This document shows, in pieces, positions 1 through 8,591 of a stretch of DNA of 44,301 bases. A program made the position numbers and the translations under genes. The first letter of the stretch is position 1. Every line of letters begins with the position of its first letter. Below the pieces are notes generated by a model. That model searched no databases, was not told where the DNA came from, and was given only the letters and a program-made list of their open reading frames with translations. Source of the DNA: Acidobacteriota bacterium (GTDB lineage Bacteria > Acidobacteriota > Blastocatellia > Pyrinomonadales > Pyrinomonadaceae); contig JAEZIT010000059.1 in NCBI GenBank assembly GCA_023436495.1, forward strand, positions 1 to 44,301, given 5' to 3'.

Positions 1-1514
1 TACTCACCCCGACCAACCCAACACGGCCCGATTCCAACATCGCGCCGGCGCTGCTGCTCATGGCAGTGCCGTTCGTCGTCGGGGCGTTCCTCCTCATTTG
101 GAACAGCGGCATCGAAGAATCGTTTCCATATTTTTTTATACTGCCATGGCTGGCCCTCCTTGCCATCGTGCTCCTGTTGCCTTCGATCGTACTGTATCAC
201 CAGGGTAAATTCACACTGTATAACCCGCTGGTTTTTGCGACCTTTTCCTATTTCTTTCCGGCGTTCGTCGTGGGCGGGATCAGTCTTGCCTCCGGTTGGT
301 CGCAGCCTTATTTTCTGTCGTACATTCAAGACGCCGAGTATAATCTTCCGTTTACGATCGTCCTGATCGCCCTCGGATTTGCGGGCTTGTCCATTGGATA
401 CTTTCTTCCATTCGGACGCCGCATCGGTGAAATGATCGATGGGTGGCTGCCCCATACGGATTATGAACCTTCTGCTTACGTAACGCCGGCGCTGGTGCTG
501 TTAGGGCTCGGCCTTATCAACACCGTACTGGCATTTGCCCTCGGTATTCTCGGGTTTCAAAAGGCACAGGAGATCGGGACTTATGACGGCCTTATCTTCC
601 TTACAACTCTCTTTTGGATGGAAGCCAGCTTTATGCTGTGGCTCGTCATTTTCAAACGCGGACGCTATACCACCGGCACTACGCTGCTCGCCGGAATGTT
701 AGCTGCAACTGCCCTCGCGCGCGTCCTATTTTCGGGCAGCCGCGGCGTGTTGCTGACAGTAGTCATTTCGATCGGGCTCGCATATCTTCTTTCCGGTCGC
801 GAATTCAAATTCAAACAGGCAGTCTGGGCAGGTGCGCTCCTCATGTTCGCCGTGGTTGGCGGAATGATCTATGGCTCGACATTCCGTTCGGTAAAGGGAA
901 CAGAGGAACGACAGGACATTGGCCAGTACACCGAAAATATCTTCAGCACTTTTGAACAAGTTGGCCGATCCAATACGACATCGTCATTCGACCTTGCTTT
1001 GACGTCTATTGCCGAGCGGCTTGACGGCCTTAGCTCCGTAGCGGTGGTGGTCTCAAATTACGAACAGCTCGCTCCATATGAGGAGGGCTATGGTCTTGAT
1101 AGCAATATTCAGAAAGACTTGATGACATTTCTGATACCGCGTGTCATTTGGCCCGATAAGCCGGTAGCATCGGAACCGCGGCGTTACAGTGATCTTTATT
1201 TCAATTACAGCGAGAATTCATTCACAATTACGCCGATGGGGGATTTGCTGCGAAACTACGGCGTCCCTGGGATTTTTATCGGAATGCTGCTGCTAGGCAT
1301 TCTGCTGCGGTCGATATATCGAGCGTTAATTGAGGATCAACAAGTAGTAACTTGGCACGCTGTTATGTATTTTATGCTCCTCACGGCGATATCGTATGAA
1401 AGCTTTTATGGATCCATCGTGCCGTATATGTTCAAGGTTGGAACTACCACGGCAGTTGGATTGGTTTTTATTCACTTTTTACTCAAGAGATTATATTTCG
1501 GGCAGGCAAAATGA
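1..1514 (+). CDS. Oligosaccharide repeat-unit (O-antigen) polymerase-like membrane protein, probably 5' partial
   Basis: A very hydrophobic protein with about ten or more membrane segments and a larger loop near residues 270-380 (counted from the Met at base 60). This layout is usual for Wzy-type polymerases, which join lipid-linked repeat units on the periplasmic side of the inner membrane. Near residue 359 the loop carries PRVIWPDKP followed by an aromatic-rich stretch, a pattern I associate with polymerases of this kind. The first Met is at base 60, giving 484 aa, but the frame is open back to base 3 and the first hydrophobic segment seems to begin upstream of that Met, so the true start may lie outside the window. 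The stop overlaps the next start by 4 bases (ATGA), so the two are probably translationally coupled. The polymerase call rests on topology and locus context; an O-antigen ligase-like role is the alternative. Confidence 0.75.
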   Translation, partial: LTPTNPTRPDSNIAPALLLMAVPFVVGAFLLIWNSGIEESFPYFFILPWLALLAIVLLLPSIVLYHQGKFTLYNPLVFATFSYFFPAFVVGGISLASGWSQPYFLSYIQDAEYNLPFTIVLIALGFAGLSIGYFLPFGRRIGEMIDGWLPHTDYEPSAYVTPALVLLGLGLINTVLAFALGILGFQKAQEIGTYDGLIFLTTLFWMEASFMLWLVIFKRGRYTTGTTLLAGMLAATALARVLFSGSRGVLLTVVISIGLAYLLSGREFKFKQAVWAGALLMFAVVGGMIYGSTFRSVKGTEERQDIGQYTENIFSTFEQVGRSNTTSSFDLALTSIAERLDGLSSVAVVVSNYEQLAPYEEGYGLDSNIQKDLMTFLIPRVIWPDKPVASEPRRYSDLYFNYSENSFTITPMGDLLRNYGVPGIFIGMLLLGILLRSIYRALIEDQQVVTWHAVMYFMLLTAISYESFYGSIVPYMFKVGTTTAVGLVFIHFLLKRLYFGQAK

Positions 1515-2266
1515 GTACAGAAAAAGATAAGTGGGAATACTTTGGCAAAAATGATCCGTACTTTGCCGTCGCCACATTCGATAAATTCAAGGCCGAGAAC
1601 TTAACAGACGAACTTAAAAGCGACTTTTTTCAGCTTGGCGAGGACCAGGTCGTTAAACTTTGGTGTGAGGTCGAAGGAGCGTTTGGACCGTTCGCACCGA
1701 AACGGGCTTTAGACTTTGGGTGTGGCGTGGGACGCGTTGTCATACCGCTGGCGAGCCGCACCGGCCACGTCACAGGTGTGGATATATCCGAAAACATGAT
1801 AGACGAGGCGCGTCGGAACTGTGCGCAGCACAACCTCGGCAACACGGATTTCCTGCAGACGGAAGCGTTCATGACTGAAAATGTTTCAAAATTCGATTTT
1901 GTACATTCGTCAATCGTATTCCAGCATATCGAACCAGGCGCCGGGATGCCGATTTTTCGGCGTATCCTCAGTCTGCTTGAAGAAGATGGGGTAGGCGCGC
2001 TCCAATTCACCATATCCGGTCTCGACGGTAACCCACTATCGCGGACCTTTACGGCTTATCGCGATTTTCCTGCGATATATAAGCTGCGCAACAAAGTTAA
2101 AGGCGAGAAGGATGAGCCTCTCATTCCTATGTATCTCTATGATCTTAACCAGATAGTTTACGAACTATACAAAAACGGTTGTCATGAGATAAAAATGCGC
2201 TTTTATGATCATGGTTTGCTTGGAGTTATGCTGATGTTCAGGAAGCGCGAATTAGAGGCCTTTTAA
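1511..2266 (+). CDS. Class I SAM-dependent methyltransferase
   Basis: A 251-aa cytosolic protein with a Rossmann-type SAM-binding core. Motif I is ALDFGCGVGR at residues 66-75. The acidic residue that usually contacts the SAM ribose is in GVDIS at 89-93. A later FVHSSIVFQHIE stretch fits motif IV of the family, and there is an extra segment of about 90 residues at the C terminus. It sits inside the polysaccharide locus and overlaps the polymerase gene by 4 bases, so it may methylate a sugar or a biosynthetic intermediate. Its substrate cannot be read from the sequence. Confidence 0.85.
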   Translation: MSTEKDKWEYFGKNDPYFAVATFDKFKAENLTDELKSDFFQLGEDQVVKLWCEVEGAFGPFAPKRALDFGCGVGRVVIPLASRTGHVTGVDISENMIDEARRNCAQHNLGNTDFLQTEAFMTENVSKFDFVHSSIVFQHIEPGAGMPIFRRILSLLEEDGVGALQFTISGLDGNPLSRTFTAYRDFPAIYKLRNKVKGEKDEPLIPMYLYDLNQIVYELYKNGCHEIKMRFYDHGLLGVMLMFRKRELEAF

Positions 2267-2272
2267 GAAGAC

Positions 2273-3301
2273 ATGATCGTATTTACAAACGGATGTTTTG
2301 ACATCATCCATTCCGGGCATATTGACCTTCTCGAGCGCGCACGCTCTCTTGGCGACCGTTTGATCGTCGGCATAAACAGCGATGCCTCCGTACGGGCGAT
2401 CAAGGGCTCCGACAGGCCGTTTATTCCGCAGGACGAACGCGCCGCGGTGCTGCTTGGCCTGCGCTCGGTCGATGAGGTAAGAATCTTTGACGAACTAACG
2501 CCCGAAAACCTAATTCGCGAGATTCAGCCGGACGTTCTGGTGAAAGGCGGCGATTGGAAGCCGACCGAGATCATCGGTGCCGACCTCGTTACATCAAGGG
2601 GCGGCCGCGTGTTCTCATTGCCGCTTAAAGACGGCTTTTCTTCGAGCAGAATTGTCGAGCGAATCCAGGCGTCGCCCGCTTTGGGGAGGTCCACCCGAAG
2701 CAGCGGCGAGACACCTAACCCTTCCGATAGCAGCACTGTTTCGCGGTCACTTGATCAGCACCTGGACGTTTTCAGGGCGCTTATCGATACGCAGTCCGAC
2801 GCGATCGAAGAATGTGCCCGGATACTGATCGATACGTTCGAACGCGGCGGCAAGGTGCTTTTGTGCGGCAACGGCGGCAGCGCGGCAGACGCCCAGCATA
2901 TTGCAGCCGAATTCGTCGGGCGTTATGAGACGGAGCGAAAAGCGCTGCCGTCGATCGCTTTGACCACCGACACGTCCGCTCTGACGGCTCTCGCGAACGA
3001 TTACGATTTCGAACGCATCTTTGCCAGGCAGGTCGAAGCTCTTGCTGGCGAAGGCGATACGCTGATAGCGATCAGCACGAGCGGGAATTCGCCGAACGTC
3101 ATCGCCGCCGTAATGGCCGCCCGCGGCCGAGGCTGCCGTGTGATCGGTCTAACGGGGGCTAAAGGAAAGAAGCTCGCAGGCTTGACGGACGCCTGTATTC
3201 TGGTGCCGTCTGAACGCACCGCCCGGATACAGGAAGCGCACATTACGATCGCCCATATCTGGTGCGAAATGGTTGACGCCGCGATTGCCGCGGGACAATG
3301 A
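2273..3301 (+). CDS. Fused heptose nucleotidyltransferase (HldE C-domain type) and sedoheptulose-7-phosphate isomerase (GmhA type)
   Basis: Two enzymes of ADP-heptose synthesis in one 342-aa chain. Residues 1-130 are a cytidylyltransferase-fold adenylyltransferase: TNGCFD at the N terminus, the HSGH catalytic motif at 13-16 and an SSSRIV motif near 121-126. A polar linker follows at about 130-160. The C-terminal part, about 160-342, is a SIS domain like phosphoheptose isomerase GmhA, with GNGGSAADAQHIAAE near 199-213 and STSGNSPN near 268. In E. coli the nucleotidyltransferase is fused to the kinase (HldE) and GmhA is separate; here the kinase is the next gene. GmhB phosphatase and HldD epimerase are not in this window. 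ATG start, 6 bases after the methyltransferase stop. Confidence 0.9.
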   Translation: MIVFTNGCFDIIHSGHIDLLERARSLGDRLIVGINSDASVRAIKGSDRPFIPQDERAAVLLGLRSVDEVRIFDELTPENLIREIQPDVLVKGGDWKPTEIIGADLVTSRGGRVFSLPLKDGFSSSRIVERIQASPALGRSTRSSGETPNPSDSSTVSRSLDQHLDVFRALIDTQSDAIEECARILIDTFERGGKVLLCGNGGSAADAQHIAAEFVGRYETERKALPSIALTTDTSALTALANDYDFERIFARQVEALAGEGDTLIAISTSGNSPNVIAAVMAARGRGCRVIGLTGAKGKKLAGLTDACILVPSERTARIQEAHITIAHIWCEMVDAAIAAGQ

Positions 3302-3390
3302 CGTCGCGGGCTTGTTTCTGAATACTTAAGCGATAGGGAATTTGGTTCTGCGTTCGACTTCAACGATTTCTTTGTTACTTTTTATCTTCG

Positions 3391-4356
3391 ATGTCTATTC
3401 TAGATAACTTTTCATCCGCACGCGTCCTCGTCGTCGGAGACGTTATGCTCGACCGTTACTGGTGGGGCAGCGTGACTCGCATTTCGCCCGAGGCCCCCGT
3501 ACCGGTCGTCCGTCTGAAGAGCACAAGCCTCGCCGCCGGCGGAGCTGCCAATGTGGCGGCCAATATTGCCGGCCTTGGCGCGTTTCCAGTTCTTGTCGGA
3601 ATCGTTGGCGATGATGCTGAAGCCGCCCTTTTACCGGGCATTTTGAACACCGCCGGTGTCTCGCACGATTCGCTCATCACGATTCCGGGGCGGCCCACGA
3701 CCGTCAAGACCCGCATTATTGCACACAGCCAGCAGGTCGCACGCGTAGATCAGGAAACGTCGGAACCGCTCTCTGATAAAAACGAAGAGACAATTATCGG
3801 ACGCATCGTGGATCAGATACCGTCCACCGACGCTGTCGTGCTGTCCGATTACGCGAAAGGTCTACTGACCGACCGCGTCATTTCGGCTGTTATCTCCGAA
3901 GCTGCAGCCCGCGGCAAACCTGTCTTGGTTGATCCGAAAGGCAAGTATTACGATAAATACCGTGGAGCAAGCCTTCTGACACCGAATCGCCGCGAGGCCG
4001 CCGAAGCCTGCAATTTCGACGATAATGGTGGCGACCTCGTCGAGCGCGCCGGCATAAAATTGATGAGCGACCATGCATTCTCGGCCGTTTTGATCACGCA
4101 AGGCGAAGAGGGGATGACGTTGTTCCGCGACGGGGCCGCGTCCGTGCATTTTCACGCATGCGCACGCGAGGTCTATGACGTTACCGGGGCCGGCGATACG
4201 GTTATTGCCACGTTGGCGGCATCGATCGGGGCCGGAGCCGACCTTGAACATGCCGCTGACCTTGCAAATATCGCAGCGGGCCTCGTCGTTGAACAGGTCG
4301 GCACGACTGCTTTGAAGATCGCCGAGTTAAAACACGCTTTGAACGGACGGGCATAA
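3391..4356 (+). CDS. D-glycero-beta-D-manno-heptose-7-phosphate kinase (HldE kinase domain, PfkB/ribokinase family)
   Basis: A 321-aa stand-alone PfkB-family sugar kinase. The substrate-binding region GGAANVAANIAGLG is at residues 50-63, and the C-terminal PfkB signature DVTGAGDT is near 263-270, where the Asp of GAGD is the usual catalytic base. The length fits the kinase half of HldE (RfaE domain I), which phosphorylates heptose-7-phosphate at C1. It directly follows the isomerase-nucleotidyltransferase fusion, so the two genes supply three of the five ADP-heptose steps. The gap before it is 89 bases with no clear Shine-Dalgarno site. A generic ribokinase-like kinase is possible, but the neighbours make the heptose role the better reading. 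Confidence 0.9.
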   Translation: MSILDNFSSARVLVVGDVMLDRYWWGSVTRISPEAPVPVVRLKSTSLAAGGAANVAANIAGLGAFPVLVGIVGDDAEAALLPGILNTAGVSHDSLITIPGRPTTVKTRIIAHSQQVARVDQETSEPLSDKNEETIIGRIVDQIPSTDAVVLSDYAKGLLTDRVISAVISEAAARGKPVLVDPKGKYYDKYRGASLLTPNRREAAEACNFDDNGGDLVERAGIKLMSDHAFSAVLITQGEEGMTLFRDGAASVHFHACAREVYDVTGAGDTVIATLAASIGAGADLEHAADLANIAAGLVVEQVGTTALKIAELKHALNGRA

Positions 4357-4359
4357 GAT

Positions 4360-5430
4360 TTGGACCGGATTCTCATATTTCGCATCGGCCATCTTGGCGA
4401 TACGTTGGTCGCACTGCCTGCTATATGGGCGGTCCGAAACGCTTATCCTCACGCAAAGCTGACGTATTTATCGAATGCCGATCCTAAGAATCCACATTAT
4501 GTATCAGCGCGTAATGTATTGCCGGAAGACGGTTTGCTTGACGATTGGATGAGTTATCCGGCCAACCTCGGACGCTGGGATACCGCGAAGGCATCGTTGA
4601 AGCTCGCGTTAGAAATTCGCCGACGTCGTTTTAACGCTGTCATTTATTTAATGACCCGAAACCGTACGCCGGAACAGATCGGCCGCGACCTGAAATTCTT
4701 TCGGCTTGCTGGCATTTCAAACGTAATAGGCGCCGAATACGTGCGCGGCAATTTTCTGACCACCGAGATCCCAAAGCCAACTCCGGAGGTCGAATCTGAA
4801 GGCGAATTTCTGCTTTCGTCCCTTCGCTCGGGTGGAATTGAGGTTTCCGATCCCGCACCGCCGCCGGAGATGCTTCTTACCGCTGATGAAAAAGCGGTGG
4901 CCGGCGATTGGCTGAGCCGTCATTTCGAACCGCTTTCCGGCCGCCGGCTTATCGCGGTAGCGCCGGGCAGCAAATGGGCGTCGAAGATATGGCCGGCCGA
5001 GCGCTTTGCCGAGGTGGGCGAACGCCTGATCATTCATGACAACGCGTTTCCCGTGATATTCGGCGGCCCCGAGGACAGGGAACGTGGGGATGCTCTCATC
5101 GATCACTGGAACCTGGGTGTAAACGCCGCGGGTGAACTTAATGTCCGCGAAGCCGCCGCCGCTCTGCAGCAATGCGAACTTTACCTGGGTAACGACACTG
5201 GCACGATGCATCTTGCCGCTGCGGTTGGCACGCCTTGCGTTGCGGTGTTCGCGGCGATCGATTGGATCGGGCGTTGGAAGCCGTTCGGAAAAGATAACGT
5301 GATATTTCGAAAGCGGGTTGAATGCGAAGGCTGCCACACCCCGGACTGTTTTAATAACCATAAGTGCCTTAATCTGATAGAGATAGACGAGGTTTATAAA
5401 GCTTGTCATCAAGTTTTGAAGCGACATTGA
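4360..5430 (+). CDS. Glycosyltransferase family 9, ADP-heptose:LPS heptosyltransferase-like
   Basis: A 356-aa protein with the GT9 layout. The N terminus has ILIFRIGHLGDTLVALPA, which binds the acceptor side. The second Rossmann domain begins near residue 200 (APGSKWASKIWPAERF), and the donor-binding signature GNDTGTMHLAAAVGTP is near 278-293. Such enzymes (WaaC/WaaF/WaaQ) move heptose from ADP-heptose onto lipid A-core at the inner face of the inner membrane. A Cys-rich segment CEGCHTPDC near 322-330 is seen in several GT9 members. The start is TTG, 3 bases after the kinase stop. Its place behind the heptose genes supports a heptosyltransferase, but which core position it serves is unknown. 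Confidence 0.88.
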   Translation: MDRILIFRIGHLGDTLVALPAIWAVRNAYPHAKLTYLSNADPKNPHYVSARNVLPEDGLLDDWMSYPANLGRWDTAKASLKLALEIRRRRFNAVIYLMTRNRTPEQIGRDLKFFRLAGISNVIGAEYVRGNFLTTEIPKPTPEVESEGEFLLSSLRSGGIEVSDPAPPPEMLLTADEKAVAGDWLSRHFEPLSGRRLIAVAPGSKWASKIWPAERFAEVGERLIIHDNAFPVIFGGPEDRERGDALIDHWNLGVNAAGELNVREAAAALQQCELYLGNDTGTMHLAAAVGTPCVAVFAAIDWIGRWKPFGKDNVIFRKRVECEGCHTPDCFNNHKCLNLIEIDEVYKACHQVLKRH

Positions 5431-5471
5431 AGCAATTTTTCGCTAGCGGTGTAACTGGCGTTATTGCCGCA

Positions 5472-5502
5472 TTTATAAGATTGTGTTCAGGAAACTTATA
5501 AA
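5472..5502. other. Inverted repeat in the gap before the deoxysugar genes
   Basis: TTTATAAG at 5472-5479 is answered by CTTATAAA at 5495-5502 with a 15-base spacer. A second small hairpin, GTCGG-TGCG-CCGAC, lies at 5504-5517. Neither is followed by a T run, so they are not classic terminators. They lie in the 105-base gap between the heptosyltransferase and the deoxysugar genes and may mark a processing or regulatory point. Nothing else is visible in this gap. Confidence 0.4.
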
Positions 5503-5535
5503 AGTCGGTGCGCCGACCCTTGAACAAATACATTA

Positions 5536-6423
5536 ATGGAAAAACAGAGAATTTTGATCTTTGGGGGAACCGGCATGCTTGGCCACAAGCTCGTTCAGAT
5601 GCTTAGTGGCCAATTCGATGTCTGGACGACCGTGCGCGGACGATTCGAAGGCCTCGAAAAGTTCGGCATTTATGATCCGGCGCGTGTGATCGAAGGCGTC
5701 GATGCCGCAGATCCGGAAACCGCGCGTCGCTCCATCGACTCCGTTCGCCCGGATACGGTCATAAACGCCGTCGGCATTATCAAACAACTCCCGACGGCCA
5801 ACGACGTCATTCAGACGCTCACTATTAATTCGATCTTCCCGCACCGCCTCGCCGAGTGGTCGTTGAAATACGGATTCCGCACGATCTGTATCAGCACTGA
5901 CTGTGTATTTAGCGGTAAAACAGGGCTGTATAAAGAGGAGGATGTTTCCGATGCATACGACCTCTACGGCAAAAGCAAGAATCTCGGCGAGGTTACCCAA
6001 GGCGATTGTGTCACGGTCCGCACTTCGATCATCGGCCGTGAACTGGGCACTTCGCACAGCCTTGTCGATTGGTTCCTGTCGAACCGAGGCGGCACCGTCC
6101 GGGGTTATGCGAATGCGATATACTCCGGCTTTCCTACCGTCGTGTTTACCGATATAATTGTTGATTTGATTACCAAGTATAGGAAATTGCGCGGCCTTTA
6201 TCACATCTCGAGCGAGCCGATAAATAAGTACGATCTGCTCAAATTGGTCAACGAGAAGTACAACGCCGGGATAACGATCGAACGCGACGAAAGTTTCCGG
6301 ATCGACCGAAGTCTGGATTCGACGAAATTTAGAAAAGAAACGGGTTATACTCCGCCGTCATGGGATGACATGATCAGCAGAATGGCCGCGGACCCGACTC
6401 CCTACGATATATGGAAAAAATGA
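5536..6423 (+). CDS. RmlD-like NAD(P)-dependent sugar nucleotide 4-reductase
   Basis: A 295-aa short-chain dehydrogenase/reductase of the extended type. The cofactor motif GGTGMLG is at residues 10-16. The STDCVFSG stretch near 120-127 supplies the active-site Ser/Thr, and the YGKSK motif gives catalytic Tyr144 and Lys148. It resembles RmlD and the reductase half of CapF/WbjC. CapF-type enzymes are about 370 aa and end in a cupin domain; this one stops at 295 aa without it. With the two genes that follow it would reduce the 4-keto group of a UDP-2-acetamido-2,6-dideoxy-L-hexulose. The missing cupin makes the WbvR-like (UDP-L-RhaNAc/UDP-L-QuiNAc) branch more likely than UDP-L-FucNAc; this is inference. 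Confidence 0.82.
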   Translation: MEKQRILIFGGTGMLGHKLVQMLSGQFDVWTTVRGRFEGLEKFGIYDPARVIEGVDAADPETARRSIDSVRPDTVINAVGIIKQLPTANDVIQTLTINSIFPHRLAEWSLKYGFRTICISTDCVFSGKTGLYKEEDVSDAYDLYGKSKNLGEVTQGDCVTVRTSIIGRELGTSHSLVDWFLSNRGGTVRGYANAIYSGFPTVVFTDIIVDLITKYRKLRGLYHISSEPINKYDLLKLVNEKYNAGITIERDESFRIDRSLDSTKFRKETGYTPPSWDDMISRMAADPTPYDIWKK

Positions 6424-7469
6424 GACCACTGGAAGGTAAAAGAGTTCTCGTCACCGGCGGGACTGGCTCGCTTGGGCAAACGCTTGTAATACGGCTGCTC
6501 ACGGGCGAAATGGGTTTGCCGTCGAAGATCACTATTTACTCACGCGACGAGGCAAAACAGCACTACATGCGGCTCGATTACATGCACCGCAAAGCCGCGA
6601 CCGATGACGTTATTTATCAGAATTCACAGCAGTTATTGAATTTCCGCATTGGCGACGTACGCGATTATTCCGCACTTCTGTCCGCGATGCGCGAGGCGGA
6701 TATCGTATTCCACGCGGCCGCTCTGAAACAGGTGCCGTCCTGCGAATACTTTCCATTCGAAGCGGTGATGACCAATATATACGGGGCCCAGAGTGTCGCA
6801 CGCGCCATCCGCGAAAACCGCCTGCCAGTAGAGACGGTGGTTGGGATCTCTACGGACAAAGCCTGCAAGCCTATAAACGTCATGGGAATGACCAAGGCAC
6901 TGCAGGAGCGCGTGCTGATCGAAGCCAACCGCGACTGCCCGGATACCAAATTCATGTGCGTCCGCTATGGCAACGTAATCGCCTCTCGCGGGTCGATAGT
7001 GCCGCTTTTTGTCGAACTCATTCGCGACGAAAAACCTATTACGGTCACTCTGCCCGAAATGACCCGATTCTTGCTCAGCCTTGATCGAGCGGTCGATACG
7101 GTATTTGCGGCGGTGTCTTCAGGAAACAGAGGGGAAACATACATTCCCAAAGTCCCTGCGGCAAACATAACCGACGTAGCCAAAGCACTTATGGGCAGCA
7201 AAGACCTCCCGATCGTTTACACCGGAATCCGTCCGGGCGAGAAGGTCCACGAGATCATGGTCTCCGAAGAAGAATGTTTCCGCGCCGTTGAACGCGATGG
7301 TTATTACGTCATTCTTCCTGTCCTGCCCGAACTCCGTGCCGTGCAGGATTTCGAGCCGGCCCTTGAATCGGAATATTCGTCCAAAGATGACAATCTTTCG
7401 GTCGAGGAACTTCGAAATCTCCTCGGCGGAGCAAGCGAAGAGATCGGACGCTTCCTGGCAACGGCATAA
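6411..7469 (+). CDS. UDP-GlcNAc 4,6-dehydratase/5-epimerase-like polysaccharide biosynthesis protein (CapE/WbjB/FnlA type)
   Basis: A 352-aa extended SDR enzyme of the CapD/CapE family. The cofactor motif GGTGSLG is at residues 16-22, HAAALKQVPSCE is near 100-111, STDKACKPINVMG near 147-159, and RPGEKVHE is in the C-terminal part. These are hallmarks of soluble inverting UDP-GlcNAc dehydratases that start UDP-L-FucNAc or UDP-L-QuiNAc synthesis. Its start lies inside the preceding reductase gene. An alternative ATG at 6420 would give a 4-base ATGA overlap and has GGA placed 5 bases upstream, so translation may really begin there, shortening the protein by three residues. Confidence 0.9.
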   Translation: MEKMRPLEGKRVLVTGGTGSLGQTLVIRLLTGEMGLPSKITIYSRDEAKQHYMRLDYMHRKAATDDVIYQNSQQLLNFRIGDVRDYSALLSAMREADIVFHAAALKQVPSCEYFPFEAVMTNIYGAQSVARAIRENRLPVETVVGISTDKACKPINVMGMTKALQERVLIEANRDCPDTKFMCVRYGNVIASRGSIVPLFVELIRDEKPITVTLPEMTRFLLSLDRAVDTVFAAVSSGNRGETYIPKVPAANITDVAKALMGSKDLPIVYTGIRPGEKVHEIMVSEEECFRAVERDGYYVILPVLPELRAVQDFEPALESEYSSKDDNLSVEELRNLLGGASEEIGRFLATA

Positions 7470-7493
7470 CAGCCGAAACGACCACTGTAATTT

Positions 7494-8591
7494 ATGAAGA
7501 TAATGACCGTATTCGGGACCCGGCCGGAGATCATCCGGTTGAGCCTGATCATGATTCTTTTGGATCGGCACTGTGAGCACGTTACCGTCCATACCGGCCA
7601 GAATTTTGACGAGAGTCTGAGCGACATTTTCCTGCGCGACCTCGGAGTCCGGACGCCCGATGTGCATCTCGGTATCCGATCGAGCAGCTTCGGCGATCAG
7701 GTCGGCCAGATCCTCTCGAAAATGGACGCGGTCATTTCCGAACAACAACCGGATAAGATCCTGATTCTGGGCGACACAAACAGTGCCTTGGCGGCGTTTA
7801 TTGCTGCACGCAAAGGGGTTCCTGTATTTCATATGGAAGCCGGAAACCGATGCTACGATGATCGCGTCCCTGAAGAGATCAATCGCCGCATAATCGACCA
7901 TTCCAGCACGATCCTGATGCCTTACACGGTTCGGAGCAAGGAAAATCTTGTCCGCGAAGGCATCGAACGCGAACGCATTTACGTCACCGGAAATCCTATA
8001 AATGAAGTCCTGAACGCGTATAGCGAACAGATCGACGCAAGCGAAGCGATGAAGCAATTCGGCGTCGCGGAACGCGATTTCTTTCTGGTTACACTTCACC
8101 GCGCCGAGAATGTCGACGGCGAAGAGCGCCTAAGAAGGATCTTCGACGGATTTCGCGCCATCGCCGAAAAATATTCCAAGCCCGTTCTGATCAGCGTTCA
8201 TCCCCGGACCGCGGAAAAATTGGCCCGCTTTGGGATCGAAGCCGCCAAGGGAATCCATCTGATGGAGCCGCTCGGGTTTTTCGATTTCGTAAACCTTGAG
8301 AAGAACGCTCTTGCGGTCCTTACGGACAGCGGGACGGTCCAGGAAGAATGCTGTATCTTCGGCGTGCCGAACGTAACCGTCCGCGACGTCACTGAACGCC
8401 CGGAAACGATCGAATGCGGCAGCAATATCGTCAGCGGAGCTGAGACCGAATCGATGCTGCGAGCTCTCGACCTGGCGTTGGCACAACCTGCCGATTGGAC
8501 GGCGCCGGACGAGTACCTTGCCAAAAATGTCTCGATGACCGTCGCGAAAATTTTGCTCGGATATACAAGTACGCGTAAGCATGTCTCGTAG
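7494..8591 (+). CDS. UDP-GlcNAc 2-epimerase family enzyme (WbjD/FnlC/CapG type)
   Basis: A 365-aa member of the non-hydrolysing UDP-GlcNAc 2-epimerase family with a GT-B-like fold. Visible signatures are FGTRPE at residues 6-11, GDTNSALAA, HMEAGNRCYD, PEEINRRIIDH, HRAENVDGEE and the SGTVQEEC donor-binding stretch. As the last of three consecutive genes (reductase, dehydratase/epimerase, 2-epimerase), it would invert C2 of the 6-deoxy-L-sugar nucleotide, giving UDP-L-FucNAc or UDP-L-QuiNAc. A plain WecB role on UDP-GlcNAc is the alternative, but the gene trio is the one known from P. aeruginosa O11, S. aureus type 5 and V. cholerae O37 loci. Confidence 0.88.
   Translation: MKIMTVFGTRPEIIRLSLIMILLDRHCEHVTVHTGQNFDESLSDIFLRDLGVRTPDVHLGIRSSSFGDQVGQILSKMDAVISEQQPDKILILGDTNSALAAFIAARKGVPVFHMEAGNRCYDDRVPEEINRRIIDHSSTILMPYTVRSKENLVREGIERERIYVTGNPINEVLNAYSEQIDASEAMKQFGVAERDFFLVTLHRAENVDGEERLRRIFDGFRAIAEKYSKPVLISVHPRTAEKLARFGIEAAKGIHLMEPLGFFDFVNLEKNALAVLTDSGTVQEECCIFGVPNVTVRDVTERPETIECGSNIVSGAETESMLRALDLALAQPADWTAPDEYLAKNVSMTVAKILLGYTSTRKHVS

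Noticed and set aside
7119..8099. A 326-aa - strand frame opposite the dehydratase and 2-epimerase genes
   Set aside because: Both + strand genes have clear family motifs over this span; the - strand product has no family signature.
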